Source: Lotus japonicus
Taxonomy: Eukaryota; Streptophyta; Magnoliopsida; Fabales; Fabaceae
DNA: 64,000 nucleotides
Assembly: GCF_012489685.1 (NCBI RefSeq)
Contig: NC_080044.1
Coordinates: 28,438,369 to 28,502,368 of the forward strand
Direction: 5' to 3'
Shown here: positions 11,219-20,739 of the stretch, in pieces
How positions within the stretch are numbered: position 1 is the stretch's first letter
How the letters are laid out: every line of letters begins with the position of its first letter
The notes under the pieces: model-generated
The model's input: the letters and a program-made list of their open reading frames with translations, nothing else
Told to the model about the DNA's origin: nothing
The model's database searches: none
Position numbers and translations under genes: made by a program

Positions 11219-13348
11219 ATGCCGAAACGTCAGACCAAGAACTCTAATCGTGACGTTACCGTCGCTACTCCCCTTCGGTATGTTCCCCCTCCGGGGGGCG
11301 TTCCTCTTGAAGAAAAAGACATTGCTTATTTTCGGATAAAGACCTGGGAACCCCTGAAGGCCCCTATCCAGGTAGCTCTATCTGGCGGGACAATGCCCAA
11401 TCAGCGCTCCAGCATAGAGCATGAATCGTCCATTTGGGAGATTTCCTCGAAATCTGGTGGATTTTGCCACGAAAAAACCCCTTGACAACCTCGTGCGTGT
11501 TAGCGCTTGTTCGCCTACTGAACGCCCTTGGCTTCACCCTTCGGATCGCTACGTGGGTGCCCCTCACTTCTTTTACACCTACGGGTATATGTTCACGAGC
11601 TTGAGAATCAAATTTCCCTTTTCCCCCTTCATTTGTTCTGTTCTTCGGAGTATCAACGTCGCCCCTAGCCAACTTCATCCCAACAGCTGGGCCTTCTTGC
11701 GATGCTTCGAAATTCTTTGTGACGCAATTCAGCAAGAGCCTGAACCTTCCCAATTCTTCTACTTCTACCACGTGCCTGTCAGCCCTCTTCCCCGCGTAGT
11801 TGGGTTGCTCTGGAAGCCAGGACCGGCCGACAACGTTTCAACCCTTTTTGGCCCAACATCACTGTCGACATGGCTCGGAAGTTCTTCAAAGTTGTGATTT
11901 CCCACGAATATCCCGAGGTTTTTACTCACAGGGACGGTGTTGTCCGATTCCTGCTTTAGTGGACCCGAGAAGTACACCAAGTGATAGACCCGCCCGAGGA
12001 CTCCTTGACTCCTGTTGATAAAGCAGTTATCAGCTTCTTAGCCAAACTTCCAATTTCGGATTGTGCTCGCGTGATCGGTAAACCTTCTTTCCTTTCTTCT
12101 ACTTTACGTTTTTCCCCCCTTAACTAGCTCAACCTCGTTCTTTTTATCCCAGGAGAAATGCACAAAGTCAGTGGGGAGCTCTTAGATTTATTCGAGAATC
12201 AGAAAAGCTTTTCCTTTCCTCCCCGAATAAATCTAAACGGCGACAAGGCATCCATGCTGAAAATCCAGGCGAGCGAGAAACGACCCCTTGGCGAGGAATC
12301 TCATCGCCCTTCCCTCAAAAAGCTACAGCCTTCAACGGTCGCCCCAACCTTCAGCAGAGAACATTCTCCCAACAACTTAAACCGTCTTGGCGAATCTTCG
12401 CGGGTGATGCCGATTTCTCCTCCAAATCCTGAAAGTAAATCCGTGGATAGGGCCTGCTCCCAGCCAACAGTTGTCCCGTCGTCCCTTGGTCAAGGTGCGA
12501 CATCGGCCGGCGAAACTCCTCCGCCACCGCCGAATGTCCCTTCTTTGAGCTCGGAGAGTCGAGGGTTGCCGTACTCCATATCACTTACGCCTGCCCAGGT
12601 GGCTATGATGAATGAGAGGGTTCAAGAGCATGGATTAGGCAGAGTATCCGAAGGCGCGTTGGCGACGGTTCTCCACGCTTTTCACTGCTACAGCCACTCC
12701 GCCAGAGACGCCGACGCGCTGCAATCCGAGGTATCTCGCCTCCATACCCTCAACGCCCAACTTATCAAGGAACGTGAGGCGCTCACTGCTCAGTTGTTCG
12801 CCAGGGAGACTTCCTTTTCCAAAGAGCTAAACGAACAGTCCTCTCGTGCTGAAGTCAGCTTGGAGTTCCGTGATAGAAAGATTTCTGAACTGGAGAGGAA
12901 ACTTTCCGAACTGCAGCAAGAGGCGCGGCTGGAATCAAATGCGAGGGCAGACCTATTAGCTTCGATGGATGCTAACCTTGAGAATCTCCGCTCTGAACTG
13001 GTAAGGAAAGACAATGAATTGGCGAGGAAAGATGATGAGCTGGCGAAGAAGGACGAGGAACTGGCAAAGAAAAACGAGGCTTTGTCCCTGGCGAAGCCCC
13101 TGGCCCCTCTTGACGCAGAAGCTTTGGAGGCGAAGATCAAGTCTGAAGCTGTTACCGCTGCCCTTTTCGAACGCTGCCGAGGCTTTTTCCTCGCCAAGGC
13201 TCAAATCGAGCATCTCCATCCTCGGATTGATCTAAGCCAGATGGGGGCGTTCAAAAAGGTTACTCCTACAGAACTGATCGGGGACCCCGACCCTCCAGGC
13301 TTCTCTTCCGAGCATATCCTATCAAATGAAGATATAGAACAGCCATGA
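11219..13348 (+). pseudogene. Antisense ORF (aORF) of the Tat element
   Basis: Runs opposite to gag. Read in pieces: 11219 to about 11430 (MPKRQTKNSNRD start), then the next frame 11421-11897 with PHFFYTYGYMF, LRIKFPFSPFICSVL and LHPNSWAFLRCFEILC, then about 11870-12074 (ISHEYPEVFTHRDGVVRF, one TAG at 11957), and after a likely intron (GTAAAC at 12079, acceptor TATCCCAG at 12146-12153) the long frame 12158-13348. The last piece is a Ser/Pro-rich linker followed by a coiled coil (about residues 180-320) with tandem heptads KDxELAxK. The aromatic middle matches the plant 'putative gypsy-type transposon' proteins known from Tat antisense ORFs. At least two frameshifts and a stop mean it is decayed. 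Function unknown. Confidence 0.7.
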
Positions 13349-13740
13349 AAATGTTAATGGCTTTTGATGTATTAATGACCCATCCTCTTACTTTCTGAAT
13401 GAGAATCCTTTGCGCTTTTCTCTCTTCCCTCCCTTTTTTTTTTAACAACTTTAAACAGGGGAGAACAACAAATCCCATTTGTTCTCCCGTTCCTCAAGTC
13501 AAACACGTTCCTCAAATCCCAACAGTTATCGCTGACCACCGTCCTTGGGCATTTAAGCCTTTCAACACAAATTGCACCTCCTTCCAAGGATAACTCCTCG
13601 TAGAGCTGCTTCATTATTAACTCTCCGGAGTTAAAACTGAAGCTATAAATGGAGTCTAATTGCCGAGTGAAGCTCATATTTCCTTATCTTCCTGAAACAT
13701 CAAACTCCATCTTTCCTTCAAACATCAAACGCCACAGGAA

Positions 13741-14130
13741 ATGGCATCTTACATCGCTTGTTTGGAAGAGCTTAGGAAAAAAGCTTTTGATGAAGATCTC
13801 TTCATCAACGTCAGGCTTCCTAGATATCCCAACGTCTACGACTTGACCAACAAACTGTTGGGAATGGATCTAAGTCCTGAAATGGACGCCTTCCTCCGGG
13901 AATTTCTCTACTTCGTGGAATAAATTCAAGAGCTCTGCCAGCGGGAGCTAGATCTGCTGGAGGAGAAGGAAACGGTGATAACAGCTCTAGGGACGGTAGA
14001 AGAAGGTCCTGAGAAGGAGGAGTTAAGCCGGAAACTCTGTAACTTGGAGGATAGGCAATACCGGTTGGAGCTCGAGAGAACAGAGCGGCGCAAAGAATGT
14101 AGGAGAATGAAGAGAGACCCTCCTTTCTAA
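13741..14130 (+). pseudogene. Antisense small coiled-coil ORF of the Tat element
   Basis: ATG at 13741, internal TAA at 13921-13923, final TAA at 14128-14130; 129 codons with the stop read through. It starts MASYIACLEELRKKAFDED, continues EFLYFVE then IQELCQRELDLLEEKE, and ends ECRRMKRDPPF. It is homologous over its whole length to the minus-strand ORF 2519-2911 of the Sirevirus, and both lie antisense to their host element. A helical, charged protein of unknown role. Confidence 0.7.
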
Positions 14131-15085
14131 AAGTATTACGTCGAGTATTTGAATAAAAGTTTGTTTCCCGAATTGTTTTGTCGTGCACTAATAGGATCAT
14201 GCGAGCAAACAAATAATTGAGTTAGGAAATCATAACGACATAAACAAATAAATGAAGGAAGGAATGAATATTTAAATGAGCAAAAGGTAATTATGCGGGC
14301 GAGGCGAGCGGCCCGCAACTTATCTCCGCCTTTCGTTCGTCACCATTTAGCACGTATTTTCAGCGCTAGCCTCCCTGTTTCGTGTGAGTAATTTTTCGAG
14401 AGTGTGCTACACATAACTAGGACTTTCGCTCGGTATTTTACCAAGCCTTTCGTTCGCACCAATATTTCTCGTAAGAGCAGGTGCAGCCCCTCCAGCATTA
14501 TTAGGTGGGGACTTACAGTTGCTCGGGGCCCAATGGCCATATGAGTTTACCCGAGACTTTTAGCCTAGTTAAAAGTGCTTCTCCCGTTTCAGGAAGACTT
14601 GACTCGCCCAAATTTCGGGGAGGTTCTTTGGATAAGGAGTTTTATTCACGCACGCCGCCAACTAGTGGTGACGGGAAGCTCATCCGCACACGTCGCCTGC
14701 ATGGGCTACAGTCAGCGCCGGACTTTCCGAAGCGATCCCCAGACATCAAGGTCGTGTTGGGATTGCCACCTTTAAAGAATTTTTCCCACCAAGCTGCCGT
14801 CTCAGTTCGATAGCTAGGAGTATTTCTAAGAATATCCTTTTGTATTTGATTTGTTTAAATTTTTACATCGAGGGATGCCTCGTTAAAAAACTCCTGTGTT
14901 GGAGAAAAAGAGTGCATCTTTATTTTTAGACCTAACTTTCTGGTTGCTTCCTTGATTAGAGTATTACACCTAGTACTTCATTCTCGTCGCCCAGACCAAC
15001 TTTCTCGTCGCCCAGTCCAACTTTCTCGTCGTAGGAAGGGAACCATTGTTGCTCACTCTCCCTCTCGGCGTACCTTGGCCTCTTC
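14131..15085. other. Tat internal non-coding stretch
   Basis: No supported gene. Contains ATGCCTCGTTAAAAA (14875-14889), a phrase often seen in Tat-type internal regions, and a run of three TTTCTCGTCGCCCAG-like units at 14980-15031. Confidence 0.4.
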
Positions 15086-15154
15086 CTACCGTCCATTGAC
15101 TGTTCGTATCCTCTTGTATCTCGGCGTACCTTGGCCTCTTCCTACCGTCCATTG
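15063..15154. repeat. Direct repeat in the Tat element
   Basis: A 35-bp unit beginning TCGGCGTACCTTGGCCTC occurs at about 15064-15098 and again at 15120-15154, separated by 21 bp. Confidence 0.8.
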
Positions 15155-15511
15155 TTGCTTACACCATTTTTTATTTCTATTAGCTTTCCCAAAGAACTGG
15201 TCCAATGTAGGTGGCCCCCTGGGAGCGGTTCCTCCTTGTTCTCCGCCAAACAAATCGATGTTGTCTTTTACCAGCGTACTCAAGCGTCGCTCTTGCTCCA
15301 TGGTGAGCCTGGGCTCGATCGCCAATATTCCTCTACTCTTTCCCTTATCTCGCCCCTTTACCTTCTTTCCCCTGTCCAACTTTTCGCCGACCTGCTTTTC
15401 TAACTTTCCCGCGACGCTCTGGTACTGCGCCACTAGATGTCCCTGCTCGCCCTCAGTCCTTCGATTCTCGTGACTCCTGTATCCGCCAATATCCTTCTCT
15501 CGGCCATACAA
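15086..15511 (-). other. Uncharacterised ORF after the Tat protease
   Basis: A 141-codon open frame, Lys/Arg/Glu-rich, following the protease in the element's direction. It ends through the direct repeat, so part of the frame is repeat-derived (QQWTVGRGQGTPR). It occupies the place where reverse transcriptase would start in a complete Tat element but shows no RT motif. A phrase (LTMEQERRLSTLVKDNIDLF) resembles the spacer preceding RT in Tat polyproteins, which suggests the pol deletion begins right after it. Confidence 0.4.
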
Positions 15512-15529
15512 TTTAAGCCTATGGTCACA

Positions 15530-16276
15530 TCATTTCTTCACTCCTCCCTGATCTATTGTGATCCTTCCCACCCTTCCGCAGGGTAGCGGGTATTTCATCA
15601 CGAGGTGAGCTGAGGATATAAATGCACGAAGGCGATTTAAAGTGTTCCGTCCTATAATGACATTATAAGCTGCCGCAACTTGCAAGACCAAGTACCTTAT
15701 CTTCAAATGTTTGGGGTCCTCGTCCACTCCAAAAACCATGTCCAATTCCACATAGCTGCGCACTTGAACTTGCTTTCCTGAGAATCCCACCAAATTCCCT
15801 GTGTATGGCCTTAGGTCTTCGTCCCCCAATCCCAGCTGCTGGAATGCATTCCCGTAGATTATATCGGCTGAGCTACCTTGGTCCAACAGCACCCTCCGCA
15901 TGTTGAAACCCCTGATTCTTACCATTACCACTAAGGGATCGTCTGTATGGGTCTCGATTCCTTCAAAATCTGCAAACGATACTATTATGTCTGGGTGGTT
16001 GTCCTCGAGCCAAGCCGAGCAGACTTCCGTCGATGTTGTTTCCCTTGTCCGTCTTTGCCCCCTTATCGATGCTCCACCGTCACCCCCGTGACCCCCAGCA
16101 ATGATCGTGTTAGCCATTTCCACAGTTCCTTCGTCCTCGCCACTCTCGGCTTCCTCAGCTTCCTTTTTCTTCGCCACCCACGGTTGTCTCGCCTTGATTA
16201 GCCGCTTGATTTGACCCTTGAGTGTAAAACAATAGGTGGTGTTGTGGCCCTCAGATCGATGTCGTACCCGATACAA
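15530..16276 (-). pseudogene. Tat gag end and aspartic protease
   Basis: The N-terminal 20 residues come from the neighbouring insertion; true homology starts at GHNTTYCFTLKGQIKRLIK, the end of gag. The protease follows, with active-site region VLLDQGSSADIIY (Asp in LDxGSSADI), the flap region and the YNVIIGRNTLNRLRAF box that is typical of Ty3/gypsy Tat proteases. The frame is open but cut off from gag by the 1.05-kb insertion and followed by no RT. An intact Tat gag-pro would be one polyprotein. Confidence 0.8.
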
Positions 16277-17305
16277 ATAATTAATTAAGAAAACTGTAGT
16301 AACTAGGAAGTGACACCTAGGTCGTTTCCCAAGGATTATCGTTCAACAAAAGTTCAATATTAAAAACGCACAACGCACACAAACTGGGGGGGTTTTGTGA
16401 TTCAGTTTCAAAAGACTAGCAGAAAGTAAAAACAAATTAATATAATCAAGTAAAGACGGACTAATCCCTTTGTTTAGTATATCGCTGCTCAATCATGGGT
16501 ATCTAAAGATCAATTCTTGTTATTAGTTTTCTAGTTCGTGAGAATTAATTAACTAAGCGATAACTAATTCACAGGTTCCTAAACTAAGCGATTAAGAACC
16601 GGTTACGACCTAATATGAACTAAGCGAACATACATCATCTTCTATTTCTAATCATAAGGAATTAAGCAAACCTAAGTCAGAAGTAGAGATGAAGAAAACT
16701 AATCAGGCGAATTCTATTAAGCACTATACCTCAAGAGCGCGATATACTTTGCAAAGGAATTCGTTCGAAGGGAATTAGCCTTCCATGGATGGGGCGAATT
16801 CAGCAATAAAATTGGAGGAAGCAGGGAATAAAAGCATAAACCCTAGCAGAGCTCTAATAATTACTGAAAAACGGAATTATATTGAATAATAAGAAGAAGG
16901 AAAAAGGTAATTGTTTCTCTCAGCACAAACCCTTAAATAAGAGCTGAGATCACAAATCCTAATCAAAATCAAATCCTAAAAGATAACAATAAATCATAAT
17001 AAATCCTAAAGATAGAGTTTTAAAATAACAACCTAAATAAGTTTGAATCTTAAAGATAACAAACTTAATTTATTCCGAAATTAAATCCTAATATTTCCTA
17101 AAATACAATCTTCACTCCAGCACAATTAAATCTTCATTCCGCAATTCTCCAAAATGCCCTTGATGTCAAATAAGACCTGAAAATAAGAATAAACGTAATT
17201 AGACCAAATAATAGAAATCACTGTCAAGAAAGGTCAATTAATTACGAATAATCATCAATAATGACAAATTAAGGCTATGTAACATGGGTAAAATATTGCT
17301 CATCA
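16253..17305. mobile_element. Unclassified 1.05-kb insertion in Tat gag
   Basis: Splits the gag codons for HNLEG/HNT. Flanked by the direct repeat CCCTC (16248-16252 and 17306-17310); removing the insert and one repeat restores CACAACTTGGAGGGCCACAAC in frame (read on the minus strand). The ends are AGATCGATGTCG on the left and TTGCTCATCA on the right, without TG...CA or clear inverted repeats. The interior is AT-rich and non-coding, with repeated AAGCGA phrases (ACTAAGCGATAACTAATTC, ACTAAGCGATTAAG, ACTAAGCGAACA near 16550-16630) and GTGACACCTAGGTCGTTTCC. Class unknown; a 5-bp duplication suits an LTR-derived or other integrase-type element. Confidence 0.65.
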
Positions 17306-18399
17306 CCCTCCAAGTTGTGGTACTCACACCATTTGGGCCGATTCTTCACTTCGCGTCCTAGTTTTGTGCTGCATTTACCTTCCCTGTTTACGTCCTCGAC
17401 TCCCTCTTCCAAGAGCGACTTTGTTAGCTCCTTACCTATGCGTCCCTTCGGCCTCATTCGCCGGTTCGCCTCAACTGTTCGGCGAGACCGCCGACTGAGT
17501 TGTTCTCCCTTACTTTTCTTAACAGATCGATCAGCTTTTTTAGACCTTTGCTCGCGATTTGCTTCCTCCTCTTGTATCTGTTTTCTCGTCAGCCCTACGC
17601 TCGCCGCCCTCTCTTGCTTCCTTTTGTGCGCTTCAATTCCTTCTTCGAGGATGTAGTCTTGCCCTTGGGCCCGGACTTCTATCATTAAACTTGCCAGTTC
17701 TCTGCTTAGCTCGCGCTTAAACTTTCCACATGATAAACCACCTTTGAAAGCGCACACGCACATGCGTGGCTCCAATTCTTCAAACCATGCGGACGCGGCA
17801 CTGTATCGTTTCGTATATCGTTCCAAGGTTTCACGCTCCCGTTGTCGCATGTCAAACAGGTCCTCGATCGTTCTTGCAGAAAAGTGATCGAGGAATGTTG
17901 ATGAGAAGTCACGAAACTTGGCTAGGGATCCCTGAGGCAAAGCCACAAACCAATCCATAGCTGCTCCTCGGAGCGTGGATGGGAATATCCTACACTTTAC
18001 CGCGTCAGAAACCGCGCTCATTGCCATCTTTGCATTGAAATGAAGCAAATGATCCTTCGGATCGGTTTTCCCATCGTACGCCTCCAACGCGAGGTGTGTC
18101 ATACCGTCTGGCACAATTACCTCTCGCACCGCTGCCGAGAAAGGCTTGACCTCAGCGGCGGCCCCAGCTGCATTTTCTTCTTGATTCCACTGTCGAAGGT
18201 GATAGTAACTCAACTGTTCCTGAAGACACTCATTTTGTAATCGCAAGTCCCCGCTTAAAGCACGACGTGCCTCTGCGCGACGGTGCCGATTCAACCTCGC
18301 AGTGCGTGGGGAAGAGATGTAGCTTCGTTCCAGCTCCTTGCCTTGTTGTTGGCGAGAAGGCTTCATCGGTCTTTGTTGACTGGCTGAGAATTCAACCAC
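17275..18399 (-). pseudogene. Tat gag
   Basis: A capsid-type Gag of a Ty3/gypsy element, packaging element RNA in cytoplasmic particles. The retrotransposon gag domain lies at about residues 95-250: MTHLALEAYDGKTDPKDHL, CRIFPSTLRGAAMDWFVALP, SLAKFRDFSSTFLDHFSA, ERETLERYTKRY. A Lys/Arg-rich region follows, and then NRPKWCEYHNLEG, after which the foreign insertion supplies the last residues and stop. The start is the first ATG after the primer-binding region and LTR. The N-terminus is free of stops, so the disruption is the insertion. Confidence 0.85.
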
Positions 18400-18557
18400 A
18401 CAAACTCACGCAAATTCTCGCAGAAAATCGAACTTCTCCCAATCGAATCGTGGATCGCGCCGGATCTGTATCACAATCTTCCAAGAAAAACTGAAAAGTA
18501 GACGAGCTTCACGCAACTGAATCACGTTCCACGCAGTCCGGGAATCGAAATCTACTG

Positions 18558-18577
18558 GTCCCCCCAGACGGCGCCAA
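18558..18577 (-). promoter_or_regulatory. Primer-binding site of the Tat element
   Basis: Directly inside the 5' LTR (in element orientation) the minus strand reads TGGCGCCGTCTGGGG, one base after the LTR end. This is the TGGCGCCGT type seen in Tat and Athila elements. The exact tRNA was not determined. Confidence 0.8.
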
Positions 18578-18896
18578 TGTTCTCGCCAAGAACATAGAGT
18601 CGTGACATAGTGCCAAGAGTGTGTGGAATGTGATCTGAAATCTTAGAGAGATAAGCTCTTAACTGCCTAGAGAGAAAATATAACTGAATTTCAATGTTGT
18701 TATTGCCAAATGAACTAAGAGTCCCTTACAATTGGTATCCCCTTTCTATTTATAGGGAAGAGGTTTGGCCTTTATTCCCTTCAGCTACTCTAATGGGCCA
18801 GTTGGGCCTTTGGAGCGAGGCCCAAAAGACCTGGCTTCGTCCTATGCCTAGGGTTGAGCCTCCTGGGCGAGGGACCCTGGGCCCTTGCCCAGTCCA
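18578..18896 (-). repeat. Tat 5' LTR
   Basis: 319 bp with TGTTCTCGCC...AGTCCA ends on the plus strand. The minus strand carries CTATAAATAG, a TATA box for leftward transcription. Followed by the GTCAA duplication and the rest of the CesA exon. Confidence 0.9.
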
Positions 18897-19005
18897 GTCA
18901 ATCTTACTTGCCTTTTTCTTCTTTGTCTTATGGGTGAGAATTGATTCGTTCACCCCCTAGTCAGAGGGTCCAATTCTGGAGGAATGTGGATTGGACTACA
19001 AATAG

Positions 19006-19284
19006 TTACAAAGTTGGACAAACCAAAGTGGCTAACATGCATGGATGATAATTAATAGTGATAGAGAAAATGAGCATTTGTTTGGTTGTCGGCTGTAGTG
19101 AAGATTGTTTGGCTTGTTGCCCCCTTTTAACTTATACTAGTTTTTTCTGCTTTAGTCATATCCTGATTTTAATGGCTCCTAATGTGAGTTAGAAGAACAT
19201 TTTGTACACAAGTCAGGTGCTTACATGATTTTTCTTTTCTATAAAAAAGGGCACAGTGTAGAATTTACAAAACATTATTTTATT
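19006..19284. other. CesA 3' flank
   Basis: No gene. T-rich and consistent with the old 3' untranslated region of the cellulose synthase; ends where the copia LTR begins. Confidence 0.5.
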
Positions 19285-19710
19285 TGTTAGAACAACAACC
19301 TGTATACCGGAAGAATACTAGAGGGAGAAACAGACAACCGCAAGCAATGAAGAACACAAGAGATTTGTTCACACCGTTCAGCTGGCCTACCTTTGCGACT
19401 ACAGAGCAGCTGTTGTTCCTTTGATTGATTAGGGTTTAGATCCAATCTCGGTTAGGTTTACTGTGTTACAAGCCTATTTATATGGATACCAATGATTCAA
19501 ATTACAACAGTACCCTTAGATAATCCCCAATCATACCTGTACAACAGTTGTTACATCATGTGAATTATGACCACCATCTTTGGTCTCATGTACATTCTGG
19601 CGACCATAGGTGGTCTCATGTAGATTCCAGTGACCATATGTGGTCTCATGTACATTCTAGCGACATGGGTGGTCTCAAGTACATTTGATCACCATGAGCC
19701 ATACTCAACA
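19285..19710 (-). repeat. 3' LTR of a copia remnant
   Basis: Ends TGTTAGAAC...ACTCAACA on the plus strand; in element direction it starts TGTTGAGTATGG after the polypurine tract AAGGTGGGGAA (19711 onwards). It contains four degenerate 29-bp units with GTGGTCTCATGTACATTC (about 19566-19690). Confidence 0.8.
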
Positions 19711-19968
19711 TTCCCCACCTTGGCGAATATCAAACCCTTATGAAGATTCACGCTGCAGAATGTTCACATCCTGACGACTGGGGTTCTAGCTCCTGCTTAA
19801 CACTGAGAAAAATGTAACAAGTCCAAATAGTGCCTGAATTTGTCAGTGGTGACTAGCTTGGTCAACATATCAGTTACGTTTTCTGATCGAAGTGGGAACC
19901 TTCTGAAGCAATATATGTCTGGACGCCAACAACTCCTTAATCTTGTGGAACCTCACATTAATGTGTTT

Positions 19969-20739
19969 CAGGGGCGTATCCAGAATTTTCTTGTTGGGGG
20001 GGCAAAATATAAGACTAAAAAAATATGAAAGATTATCTAAATACAACTCTCCGTTCTTTCTTCAGCAATTTCTCTCTCGATATATACAACTAATAAATTT
20101 CTAAGAAGATCATCTTCAATTTTGTTGCAAAGTCGAAGTCTTAACAACTTTCATTGCATAAAAAGATCGTTCTGTAGATGCTGTTCAAACAAGGAATGTC
20201 AAAACAAGACGTAGCAATATATCAACAAGTGGAAATATTGTTGTTTTTCCAGTTTCAACTAACTTATGGTAAAACTCAGATAAACTGGAAATTTTTCCTA
20301 AATTAGGATCTAGAAAAACATCTGAATGATAATGTCTTAGTTGGAATAACAAATTTCTCTTTTCTAGCTCGGAAAAATCATCTGCATAAAACTTCTCAAC
20401 AAACTTACAGATTTTCTCATTGCCAAATGATTTAAATTTTTCCTTAGGATTTAAAGCTGAACTAAGTATGAGAAGTTCCACTGCCACTACATTAAATCTT
20501 CTATTTAATTCATATAGTTGCAAATCAATTGTAGAATAAAATACATATATCCTATAATGATGTTTCTTATTACGACCATTACTCATAAAATAAGAGGTTT
20601 TCATGTCAGGAACTTCAACTTGATGAACATCACAAAATGTTATAACATCTTCTATATAAAAATACCTATAGTCGTTGAACATTTCAAAATTCTTGAGGGG
20701 GCGATGGCCCCTGCCTTCCCCTACCTAGATACGCCCTTG
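19969..20739. mobile_element. Non-autonomous hAT element, copy 2
   Basis: 771 bp with ends CAGGGGCGTATC and CAAGGGCGTATC (inverted) and a perfect 8-bp duplication ATGTGTTT (19961-19968, 20740-20747). Inserted in the copia RNase H region. Homologous along its length to the copy at 8579-9364. It carries only part of a transposase-like gene, so it cannot move itself. Confidence 0.9.
20185..20682 (-). pseudogene. hAT transposase fragment (zinc-finger MYM/TTF type)
   Basis: A 165-residue frame. HHYRIYVFYSTIDLQLYELNRRFN and the following ELLILSSALNP...FADDFSELE-like pattern are typical of the region before the C-terminal dimerisation domain in the plant 'zinc finger MYM-type / TTF-type hAT' proteins (first motif split here as HHYRIYVFYSTIDLQL and ELNRRFN). 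The catalytic N-terminal half and the dimerisation domain are missing. Confidence 0.75.

Larger units (their letters stand above)
10218..18896 (-). mobile_element. Tat-lineage Ty3/gypsy element lacking RT and integrase
   Basis: An 8,679-bp element with 319-bp LTRs at both ends and a perfect 5-bp duplication GTCAA (10213-10217, 18897-18901). Transcription is leftward. Order in its own direction: LTR, primer-binding site, gag, inserted foreign 1.05 kb, protease, repeat-rich non-coding part, antisense ORFs, LTR. I find no reverse transcriptase, RNase H or integrase, so it depends on a partner. Gag style, primer site and antisense ORFs downstream of the pol position fit the Tat lineage, where extra antisense ORFs are described. 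I count about 12 differences in 319 LTR bases (near 4%), so it is much older than the chromovirus and the intronic copia in this window. Confidence 0.85.
8374..19005 (+). pseudogene. Cellulose synthase (CesA) C-terminal pseudogene, split by transposons
   Basis: Encodes the membrane C-terminal part of a plasma-membrane cellulose synthase. Segments: 8374-8541 ([17 protein letters not shown] to KFIVPE, donor GTATAT), 9734-10217 ([52 protein letters not shown]) and, after the Tat insertion, 18897-19005 (ILLAFFFFVLWVRIDSF, then EECGLDY). Joining 10217 to 18902 restores the usual VWS-ILLA order. Decay: start truncated (no GT-A domain or QxxRW motif), a frameshift near 9828-9840, the insertion, and a TAG at 18958-18960 before the normal end at 19003-19005. 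Transmembrane helices typical of the family remain visible. The intron 8542-9733 holds a hAT copy. Certainly non-functional. Confidence 0.93.

Noticed and set aside
12790..13219. Minus-strand frames rich in Ser/Phe opposite the antisense coiled coil
   Set aside because: Strand shadow of Lys/Glu heptads: AAG/GAG codons read as CTT/CTC on the other strand.
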